Source of the DNA: Bacteroides sp.
Lineage (GTDB): Bacteria; Bacteroidota; Bacteroidia; Bacteroidales; Bacteroidaceae
NCBI GenBank assembly: GCA_017556595.1
Contig: JAFYML010000377.1
Coordinates: 1-8,998 of the forward strand
Direction: 5' to 3'
DNA: 8,998 nucleotides
This document shows positions 1-5,750 of the stretch, one piece after another; positions within the stretch are counted from its first letter, which is position 1, and every line of letters begins with the position of its first letter. Position numbers and translations under genes: made by a program. The notes under the pieces were generated by a model, which was not told the DNA's origin, did no database searches, and worked only from the letters and a program-made list of their open reading frames with translations.

Positions 1-1
1 A

Positions 2-829
2 ATGGTGAAGGATGGCGAGCCGTGGCTCATCGACTTCCAAGGCGGACGTAAAGGGCCTATCTACTACGATGTGGCCTCCTTCCTATGGCAAGCCAAAGCC
101 AACTATCCCGACGAGCTTCGCCAAGAATTGCTCAACGAATATATCCAAGCATTGCGCAAGTATAAGCCGGTGGATGAAGCCTATTTCCATGCACAATTGC
201 GTCATTTTGTGCTATTCAGAACCATGCAAGTGCTTGGCGCATACGGATTTAGAGGGTATTTTGAAAAGAAGCCGCACTTCATTCAAAGCGTGCCCTATGC
301 CATCGAAAACTTGCGCCAATTACTAAAAGAGCCCTACCCTGAATATCCTTACTTGACGGAAGTGCTAAAATCGCTTACCGAGCTGAAGCAGTTTGCCGAC
401 GGCTTGCAAAAGCGAAAACTCACCGTTAAAGTAATGAGTTTTGCCTACAAGAAAGGCATCCCTGAAGACACTACCGGCAACGGTGGTGGCTATGTATTCG
501 ACTGCCGTGCGGTGAACAATCCGGGTAAATACGAACGCTACAAGCCCTTTACCGGCCTTGACGAACCGGTGATTAAGTTCTTGGAAGATGATGGCGAAAT
601 AGCTACTTTCTTGGAGCATGCCTACGCATTGGTCGATGCGTCGGTGAAACGCTACATAGAGCGCGGATTCACCAACCTATCGGTATGTTTTGGATGCACC
701 GGTGGCCAACATCGTTCGGTATATTCGGCACAACACATGGCCGAACACTTGAATCAGAAGTTTGGCGTGCAAGTAAATTTAGTGCATCGCGAACAGAATA
801 TTGAGAAAATTTACCCCTCAAAGAGCTAA
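2..829 (+). CDS. Sugar-kinase-like phosphotransferase (APH/AmgK type) fused to RapZ C-terminal domain, 5' partial
   Basis: The gene enters from the left edge, so the true start and the N-terminal kinase lobe are missing; 275 residues remain. The first part (about 1-115) is the end of an aminoglycoside-phosphotransferase/choline-kinase fold. LIDFQGG at residues 9-15 is the metal-binding Asp motif (DFG equivalent), followed by GPIYYDVASFLW, typical of APH-family sugar and amino sugar kinases. The second part (about 140-267) matches the C-terminal domain of RapZ: MSFAYKKGIP, VFDCRAVNNP, FTGLDEPV and the hallmark GCTGGQHRSV at 231-240. No RapZ-type P-loop domain precedes it; the kinase takes its place. 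Compared with E. coli RapZ from memory, a glycine-rich insertion (TTGNGGGY, 157-164) follows the GIP motif. The stop lies 9 nt before a MurU-like nucleotidyltransferase, suggesting one operon and a substrate such as MurNAc or GlcNAc (AmgK-like). That substrate is inference; the two-domain architecture is well supported. Confidence 0.88.
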   Translation: MVKDGEPWLIDFQGGRKGPIYYDVASFLWQAKANYPDELRQELLNEYIQALRKYKPVDEAYFHAQLRHFVLFRTMQVLGAYGFRGYFEKKPHFIQSVPYAIENLRQLLKEPYPEYPYLTEVLKSLTELKQFADGLQKRKLTVKVMSFAYKKGIPEDTTGNGGGYVFDCRAVNNPGKYERYKPFTGLDEPVIKFLEDDGEIATFLEHAYALVDASVKRYIERGFTNLSVCFGCTGGQHRSVYSAQHMAEHLNQKFGVQVNLVHREQNIEKIYPSKS

Positions 830-838
830 TTTACGCCT

Positions 839-1576
839 ATGAAAGCCATGATTTTTGCCGCCGGATTGGGCACACGTCTTCGCCCACTTACCGATAATAT
901 GCCTAAAGCACTGGTGCCCGTTGCCGGAAAACCGATGCTTCAGCATGTAATCGAGCGAATGAAAGCAGCCGGATTCAACGAAATCACCATCAATATCCAC
1001 CATTTTGGCGAGCAAATCATCGACTTTGTACAGGCCAACCAACAATTTGGCATCACCATTCACATTAGCGACGAGCGCGGCGAATTGCTCGATACCGGTG
1101 GCGGCATTAAGAAAGCACGCCCCTTTCTCGATGGAGACGAACCTTTTTTAGTGCACAATGCCGACATCCTTACCGACGTAGATTTGCATAAATTATATCA
1201 ACATCACCTTACGAATAACGCCGATGCTACCCTCTTAGTGAGCCAACGAAACACCTCACGCTACCTACTTTTCGACAACGACAATCGCTTAAAGGGATGG
1301 ATAAACAAAAGCACAGGAGAGGTTAAACCACAAGATTTTAGCTATAACGGAAACGAGCTATCCGAATTAGCTTTTGGCGGCATCCACGTTATCTCGCCTC
1401 GCCTCTTCCACCTACTCGAAGGCGAACAATGGCAAGGTAAATTTTCCATCATTCCTTTCTACCTTTCCATCTGTCAAGAAGCCCGCATACAAGGCTTCTC
1501 CACCGAAGGTTACCAATGGTTCGACATAGGCAAACCCGACACCCTGGCATTGGCGGAAGCAAGCCTTTCGAAATAA
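839..1576 (+). CDS. Sugar-1-phosphate nucleotidyltransferase, MurU-like
   Basis: A complete 245-residue cytoplasmic enzyme of the NTP_transferase family (RmlA/GlmU/MurU fold). The N-terminal signature AAGLGTRLRPLT (7-18) binds the nucleotide phosphates and PKALVPVAGKP (22-32) is the usual Lys-containing follow-up. LDTGGGI (84-90) and HNADIL (106-111, metal-binding Asp109) form the active site, and WFDIGKPDTL (227-236) supplies the C-terminal metal-binding Asp229. It has no left-handed beta-helix, so it is not full GlmU, and its length is close to MurU (about 225 residues). The match to Pseudomonas MurU runs through much of the chain, e.g. the MKAMI start, the TGGGI motif and FGGIHVISP. MurU converts MurNAc-1-phosphate plus UTP to UDP-MurNAc. 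The kinase-like gene directly upstream supports this role. A mannose- or glucose-1-phosphate enzyme (e.g. GDP-mannose synthesis) cannot be excluded. There is no Shine-Dalgarno before the ATG, which is normal for this phylum. Confidence 0.88.
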   Translation: MKAMIFAAGLGTRLRPLTDNMPKALVPVAGKPMLQHVIERMKAAGFNEITINIHHFGEQIIDFVQANQQFGITIHISDERGELLDTGGGIKKARPFLDGDEPFLVHNADILTDVDLHKLYQHHLTNNADATLLVSQRNTSRYLLFDNDNRLKGWINKSTGEVKPQDFSYNGNELSELAFGGIHVISPRLFHLLEGEQWQGKFSIIPFYLSICQEARIQGFSTEGYQWFDIGKPDTLALAEASLSK

Positions 1577-1590
1577 CTGTCAAGGTATAG

Positions 1591-1631
1591 TTTTGCGCTT
1601 AACTAAAAATATTTTTTGTGTTAAGCCAAAA
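1591..1631 (+). terminator. Probable intrinsic terminator hairpin after the nucleotidyltransferase gene
   Basis: GCTTAAC (1597-1603) pairs perfectly with GTTAAGC (1620-1626). The outer arms TTTTG (1591-1595) and CAAAA (1627-1631) extend the stem across a single bulged C at 1596. Inside, AAAAA (1605-1609) can pair with TTTTT (1613-1617). The structure starts 14 nt after the stop codon and is followed by a T-rich stretch. Stem GC content is low and there is no uninterrupted U-tract right after it, so its strength is uncertain. Its near-symmetry with A and T runs on both sides could let it work in either direction. Confidence 0.5.
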
Positions 1632-1909
1632 TTTATTTAGTGATTTCTTGCACCATGTCGTTGAGTGGCTCAATTGTTAATTTGAGTTAATTAGATTAAT
1701 TTTAAGAATAAAAATTCAACACAAACCACTGATAATATGTCGATTACATACTCTTCCGAAAATTAGCGGTATCAAAAGCGAAGAACGATTGTAACTTTGT
1801 AGTGACAAAGGGAAAGAAACAAAAACTAAACGATATGAACGAATATTTGAACAAACTGATTAGTCGCCTCGTTATAGCACTGAAAATAAACTTAAACCGT
1901 TTTAGTGTT
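1632..1909 (+). promoter_or_regulatory. AT-rich upstream region of the choloylglycine-hydrolase-family gene
   Basis: This gap before the hydrolase holds no convincing independent gene. It contains a small perfect hairpin TTGAG-TGG-CTCAA (1661-1673), with a second TTGAG at 1682-1686 that could pair with the same CTCAA. TTAATT occurs three times at 1677, 1687 and 1696, about one helical turn apart. An inverted repeat TATGT-N5-ACATA lies at 1736-1750, about 40 nt upstream of the -7 box, and is a possible but unproven operator. From 1802 to 1909 the sequence is open in the frame of the hydrolase. Confidence 0.4.
1792..1799 (+). promoter_or_regulatory. Bacteroidetes-type -7 box (TAACTTTG)
   Basis: TAACTTTG matches the TAnnTTTG -7 consensus used by the primary sigma factor of Bacteroidetes. 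It is the best such box ahead of the hydrolase gene. No clear -33 TTTG element is seen at the expected distance. Transcription would start near 1806, about 29 nt before the ATG at 1835 and about 104 nt before the ATG at 1910. Confidence 0.5.
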
Positions 1910-2998
1910 ATGAAGAAAGAAATTGTATGCTCGTTGGTAGCATCGACATTGGTGGGGTTATCGCCCACACAAAGCATGGCCTGCACAGGCATATCAGCAA
2001 AAGCAAAGGATGGCTCACAGGTAATGGCACGCACCATCGATTGGGGTGGTAGTGAGGTGAATAACCTTTATACCATTGTGCCACGAGGACATCATCAGCA
2101 ATCACTCCTACCCAATGGCGGTACGGATGGCGCGAAGTTTACAGCCCAATATGGGTATGTGGGCCTTGCCATGGATAGACAGGAATTTGTTGTAGAAGGG
2201 GTAAACGAAGCACGCTTATCGGCCGGATTGTTTTACTTTCCCGATTATGGTAAATATGTGGCGTACGACACTGAACGTAAAGAACATACCATTGCCGATT
2301 TGCAATTGGTTTCGTACATCTTAAGCAACTTTGCAACAGTAGATGAAGCAATAGAGGGCGTCAAGAAAATGGATGTAGTGTCGGTTTATCCGGGTGCATC
2401 AACAGCTCATTGGCGCATCGCCGACAAGAGTGGCCGACAAGTAGTGCTTGAATACATTGACGGCAAGGCGTGTTTCTACGAGAATGAGGTAGGCGTCATT
2501 ACCAACGCACCGGGATTTGAATGGCAACTTACGAACTTAAACAACTACATCAACATTATGGTGGGCACTTACCCCGGAAAGATGTTAGGTAATCAAGCAT
2601 TAAAATCGATTGGTAACGGTAGTGGCTACTTGGGATTGCCGGGCGACTTTACCCCACCCTCACGCTTTGTACGCGCCGCCTACTTGCTGAACACTACCGG
2701 ACAACAAGCCGACGGATGGCATACTGCACTACACTTATTTCACTTGCTAAACAATTTTGATGTGCCGGTAGCTTGTGACACGCCTGCCGGACAACAACCG
2801 GGTGATTATCCAAGTGCTACACAATGGACAGTGGTAAGCGACTTGGCCAACGGAAAGATTTACTACCGAACCATGTACAATCAAAACATTCGCCTTATTG
2901 ACATGAATGAAATTGATTTTGCTACGGTTAAGTTTCAATCGGCACCATTGGATAGCGTGAAGGAACAACCGGTGGAAAGGATAGTAATTAGTAACTAG
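1910..2998 (+). CDS. Exported choloylglycine hydrolase family protein (bile salt hydrolase / penicillin V acylase type)
   Basis: An Ntn-hydrolase that cleaves amide bonds, such as conjugated bile salts or penicillin V. With the ATG at 1910 it has 362 residues. A signal peptide (1-24, ending SMA) is followed directly by Cys25, the N-terminal nucleophile exposed by cleavage; this placement strongly supports periplasmic export. Other active-site residues align with C. perfringens bile salt hydrolase recalled from memory: Arg41 and Asp44 in ARTIDWG, Asn199 in VITNAPGF, Arg252 in GDFTPPSRF. The position equal to Asn82 of the clostridial enzyme appears to be Tyr109 (GLFYFPDY), as in the Lysinibacillus sphaericus penicillin V acylase, so the substrate is uncertain. 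The frame stays open upstream, with an ATG at 1835 and a GTG at 1802; 1910 was chosen because it gives a compact signal peptide. The last codon overlaps the stop of the convergent MATE gene. Confidence 0.88.
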   Translation: MKKEIVCSLVASTLVGLSPTQSMACTGISAKAKDGSQVMARTIDWGGSEVNNLYTIVPRGHHQQSLLPNGGTDGAKFTAQYGYVGLAMDRQEFVVEGVNEARLSAGLFYFPDYGKYVAYDTERKEHTIADLQLVSYILSNFATVDEAIEGVKKMDVVSVYPGASTAHWRIADKSGRQVVLEYIDGKACFYENEVGVITNAPGFEWQLTNLNNYINIMVGTYPGKMLGNQALKSIGNGSGYLGLPGDFTPPSRFVRAAYLLNTTGQQADGWHTALHLFHLLNNFDVPVACDTPAGQQPGDYPSATQWTVVSDLANGKIYYRTMYNQNIRLIDMNEIDFATVKFQSAPLDSVKEQPVERIVISN

Positions 2999-4341
2999 CT
3001 ACTAGTGACAAGTTCCTTGAAAATGACGTTATATACCAATGGAATAGCAAGGAAGAAGGTAAGGATGTCCGAAATGGCTTGACACATCTCTACACCATGC
3101 AAACCAAAGAAATGGGGTAAGATGAAGATAAGCGGTATGTAGAACAAACCTTGACGAGCCGAGGAAAGAATGGTGGCACGCACCGATTTGCGGATGGTTT
3201 GCAGCATCATGTTCGTTATCGTAGTAAACGCACTGATGGGAAATGCAATGAATTGCCAACGCAATGCCGATGCACCAACCGCCACCACCTCGGCATCGTT
3301 ACGGAATAACGCCACAACATCTTCGGCAAAAATATAACCCAAGATAGCACAAATGGTGAGGTAAACCACACCCAACCTAACGCAAAACCAAAAACCTTGC
3401 AACACACGACCATAAAGCTTGGCACCATAATTAAAGCCACATACCGGCTGAAAACCTTGGCCAAAGCCGATAATAATGGATTGAATAAGGAAGCCTACAC
3501 GCGAAACTATGGTCATACCGGCAATAGCAGCATCGCCATATGCACCAGCCGATACGTTGAGCAAGATAGTAGCCAAACTTGCCAATCCTTGACGCGCCAA
3601 CGAAGGAGTACCGCCATGGATAATCTCTTTGAAGAATGTCCACGAAGGATTGAAGTCTTTAATATTCACCGGCAACGTACCGCCACGATGGGTCATAAAG
3701 AGCAACAACACAAAGCTACTGAACTGACCAATGGCCGTAGCCCATGCCGCACCAACAATACCCATATCGAAACCAAAGATAAGTATCGGATCGAGTATCA
3801 CGTTGATGACCGCACCACTCACAATACCCACCATGGAGTAAACTGCATTGCCCTGCAAGCGTATCTGATTGTTCAAAGTAAGCGAAGCTACAAAGAAGGG
3901 AGCTGCAAGCAACACAATGCTTAAGTAGCTTTCAGCATAAGGCTGAATGGTAGGTGTAGCACCTAAAGTAGCTACTATAGGCGAAATATAGAAGATACCC
4001 AAGAAGGCAATCAATCCACCAAACAACAAAGCGTAGAAGAAACCTGTTGCGGCCATCTGTTGCGCCTCTTTCCGTTGTAATGCACCCAATTGACGAGAGA
4101 TGTAATTGCCCGATCCATGTCCAAAGAAGAAGCCTAACGATTGCAAAATGGCCATCACCGAAAACGAGATGCCCACAGCTGCCGTCGATTGGGTATTTAT
4201 CTGACTGACAAAGAAAGTATCGGCCAGGTTGTACAATGCCGTTACCAACATGCTGATGATGGTAGGAATAGCCATTCGGGTAATCAATCCCGGAATAGAG
4301 GATTGCGTCATTCGTTGGTAATTTTGTTCGGCACTATGCAC
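2995..4341 (-). CDS. MATE family efflux transporter
   Basis: An inner-membrane multidrug/toxin exporter of the MATE (NorM/DinF) superfamily driven by H+ or Na+. It has 448 residues and about 12 hydrophobic segments in two homologous halves, the usual size. The first helix has IPTIISMLVTALYNLADTFF (25-44), with Asp41 at the position of the conserved helix-1 acidic residue. NVILDPILIFG (180-190) followed by GIVGAAWATAIGQ is the family's loop motif, and the second half has the matching GFGQGFQPVCGFNYGAK. The start used is a GTG at 4341, 12 nt after the ABC ATPase gene; an in-frame ATG at 4311 (MTQSSIPG) is a credible alternative that would lose ten residues. An in-frame TAA shortly upstream rules out a longer form. 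It probably shares a transcript with the ATPase gene upstream. The substrate cannot be deduced. Confidence 0.92.
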   Translation of the reverse strand: MHSAEQNYQRMTQSSIPGLITRMAIPTIISMLVTALYNLADTFFVSQINTQSTAAVGISFSVMAILQSLGFFFGHGSGNYISRQLGALQRKEAQQMAATGFFYALLFGGLIAFLGIFYISPIVATLGATPTIQPYAESYLSIVLLAAPFFVASLTLNNQIRLQGNAVYSMVGIVSGAVINVILDPILIFGFDMGIVGAAWATAIGQFSSFVLLLFMTHRGGTLPVNIKDFNPSWTFFKEIIHGGTPSLARQGLASLATILLNVSAGAYGDAAIAGMTIVSRVGFLIQSIIIGFGQGFQPVCGFNYGAKLYGRVLQGFWFCVRLGVVYLTICAILGYIFAEDVVALFRNDAEVVAVGASALRWQFIAFPISAFTTITNMMLQTIRKSVRATILSSARQGLFYIPLIFILPHFFGLHGVEMCQAISDILTFFLAIPLVYNVIFKELVTSS

Positions 4342-4353
4342 GGCTATAAGGTA

Positions 4354-5139
4354 TTAAAGGTGAACAGAGATTAAACGTGTATCACTATCGAACGTTATGT
4401 GTTCATGGCTGAAGAAACGAGTCAAACTACCATCCTCGGCCAATTGCGTGGGCGAACCGATAGTCACACCATTTTGTGCATCCATCAGCCAAAGTTTGTC
4501 GGCTATTTGAAGCACCAATTCTATATCGTGCGTAGAAAGGAAGATGGTTTTATGCATCTGGCGACTTAAACGATGCAACAACAACAACAAGTCCACCTTA
4601 CTTGTATAGTCGAGGAAAGCCGTTGGCTCATCTAAGAAGATAATCGGTGTTTCTTGCGCCAATGCCTTGGCTATCATTGTCTTTTGTCGTTCGCCATCGC
4701 TTAATGTTTGTACATTGCGTTGCGCCAAATGCTCAATGCCTACCCAAGCAATGGATTGCTTCACCACCTCCTTATCGACATCGTTCAATGTACCCCAAAA
4801 GCCGGTATAAGGACTTCTACCTAACCCCACAAACTCTTCTACCGTCATGTTTTGAATATCGCATCGTTCGGTCAGCACCACACTGATGATACGTGCCAAT
4901 TCCTTGTCGGTATAAGCATCAATCTCCTTGCCTTGCACCACGATTTCGCCCGATAATTTAGGTTGGAAAGCAGCTAATGTGCGCATTAAGGTAGATTTTC
5001 CTATACCGTTTGCACCAATAAGGCAAGTCAGCTCGTCGCTTTCTATCTCTGCAGATATATTGCTCGATACCAACTTATTACCTCCTTTTTCGCGATAGCC
5101 GGTAGATAGATTTTTCAGTTGTATGGTTATATTTTTCAC
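4354..5139 (-). CDS. ABC transporter ATP-binding protein, FecE/FhuC/BtuD type
   Basis: A 261-residue cytoplasmic ATPase of the iron-siderophore/heme/cobalamin uptake class. Walker A is GANGIGKST (42-50), the signature is LSDGERQ (146-152), Walker B is IIFLDEP (166-172, Asp170 and Glu171), and the switch His is His204 in STHD. MTVEEFVGLGRSPYTGFWG (98-116) is typical of the FecE/BtuD group. Two key residues differ from the textbook form: the Q-loop Gln is replaced (VVLTER, Thr90 at that position) and the signature has Asp148 for the second Gly. From memory, both occur in Bacteroidales relatives, so they need not mean inactivity. The start is a GTG at 5139; no in-frame ATG lies nearby. No FecCD permease or binding protein is adjacent: a divergent gene lies upstream and a MATE gene follows after 12 nt. 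Substrate unknown. Confidence 0.9.
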   Translation of the reverse strand: MKNITIQLKNLSTGYREKGGNKLVSSNISAEIESDELTCLIGANGIGKSTLMRTLAAFQPKLSGEIVVQGKEIDAYTDKELARIISVVLTERCDIQNMTVEEFVGLGRSPYTGFWGTLNDVDKEVVKQSIAWVGIEHLAQRNVQTLSDGERQKTMIAKALAQETPIIFLDEPTAFLDYTSKVDLLLLLHRLSRQMHKTIFLSTHDIELVLQIADKLWLMDAQNGVTIGSPTQLAEDGSLTRFFSHEHITFDSDTRLISVHL

Positions 5140-5173
5140 CCTTACGAAATGTTGAAATTCATTAAACGTTATG

Positions 5174-5181
5174 CAAAGATA
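5174..5181 (-). promoter_or_regulatory. -7 box (TATCTTTG) for the ABC ATPase/MATE unit
   Basis: Read on the minus strand these bases are TATCTTTG, a perfect TAnnTTTG match. Predicted transcription starts near 5167, giving a leader of about 28 nt before the GTG at 5139. No convincing -33 element is visible. The box lies 22 nt from the opposing plus-strand box. Confidence 0.5.
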
Positions 5182-5203
5182 GTGTTTTTTTGTAGAAAAG
5201 AGT

Positions 5204-5211
5204 TATCTTTG
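5204..5211 (+). promoter_or_regulatory. -7 box (TATCTTTG) for the DUF1573 gene
   Basis: TATCTTTG matches the TAnnTTTG consensus and puts the transcript start near 5218, 25 nt before the ATG. A TTTG run ends at 5192, only 11 nt upstream, closer than the usual spacing of a -33 element. Confidence 0.55.
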
Positions 5212-5242
5212 TGCCATGATTCATTATTAAACGTGAAAGAAC

Positions 5243-5662
5243 ATGAAGAAATTACTTATTTGCGTATGCTTGCTTGTTGTTGCATTTACACAAGCCGTAG
5301 CACAAGAAAAGAAAGCTGTCATTGAATTTGATAAGACAACACACGATTTCGGTACTTTCTCCGAAGTTGACCCTATCGTAACATGCCAATTCGTATTTAT
5401 GAATAGTGGCGATGCTCCTTTAGTAATTCATCAAGCGGTGGCTTCTTGCGGTTGCACCGTGCCTAAATATACCAAAGAACCTATTTTGCCTGGTGGTACA
5501 GGTGTTATCGAAGTAACTTACAATGGTGCAGGACGTTACCCTGGTAAATTCAAGAAGTCGATTACCGTTCGTAGTAATGCAAAAACCGAAGTATTCCGTT
5601 TATTCATCGTAGGCGATATGATTGAAAAGGGTGCTACGGCAACTACCGAAAGCCAAGAATAA
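5243..5662 (+). CDS. Exported DUF1573 domain protein
   Basis: A 139-residue protein of unknown function, of a family that is abundant in Bacteroidetes. Residues 1-20 form a signal peptide (Lys-Lys start, hydrophobic core, AVA end), with mature protein starting at Gln21, so it is probably periplasmic. The rest is one Ig/MSP-like beta-sandwich: FDKTTHDFGTF (29-39) is the usual opening, VFMNSGDAPLVI (51-62) the central strand pair, and SCGCTVPKY (68-76) the family hallmark with Cys69 and Cys71. PGGTGVIEVTYN (83-94) and PGKFKKSITVRSN (100-112) complete the domain. The Cys pair could form a disulfide or bind a ligand; this is not known. The gene appears monocistronic, with its own promoter box and a strong terminator downstream. 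The biological role cannot be stated. Confidence 0.88.
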   Translation: MKKLLICVCLLVVAFTQAVAQEKKAVIEFDKTTHDFGTFSEVDPIVTCQFVFMNSGDAPLVIHQAVASCGCTVPKYTKEPILPGGTGVIEVTYNGAGRYPGKFKKSITVRSNAKTEVFRLFIVGDMIEKGATATTESQE

Positions 5663-5683
5663 ACATTATTGTAGATATACGAG

Positions 5684-5714
5684 AAAAGGAGAATTGAACG
5701 ATTCTCCTTTTTTT
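5684..5714 (+). terminator. Intrinsic terminator of the DUF1573 gene
   Basis: An 11-bp perfect stem, AAAAGGAGAAT (5684-5694) with ATTCTCCTTTT (5701-5711), encloses a six-base loop TGAACG. Its distal arm runs into seven consecutive T (5708-5714). It begins 22 nt after the stop codon. This separates the DUF1573 gene from the OPT transporter gene. Confidence 0.85.
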
Positions 5715-5750
5715 ATATCCATAATTCACCTATTTTTGTATAACTTTCAC

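Noticed and set aside
1661..1701. TTGAG/CTCAA mini-hairpins and three TTAATT repeats as a riboswitch or attenuator
   Set aside because: They lie upstream of the predicted transcript start of the hydrolase, the stems are only 5 bp, and AT-rich DNA yields such repeats by chance. Noted only as part of the regulatory region.
1802..1909. GTG at 1802 as the start of the hydrolase
   Set aside because: It overlaps the predicted transcript start, leaving no leader for ribosome binding, and would give a 60-residue presequence ahead of the catalytic Cys. ATG at 1910 or 1835 is more plausible.
1744..2037. A 97-residue minus-strand frame across the hydrolase upstream region
   Set aside because: It overlaps the hydrolase signal peptide and catalytic Cys codons and the promoter box; Phe/Ser-rich translation with no family resemblance.
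3397..3924. A 175-residue open frame on the plus strand opposite the MATE gene
   Set aside because: Its translation is low-complexity and polar with no recognisable domain, and it lies wholly antisense to a clear MATE coding region; it is a shadow frame.
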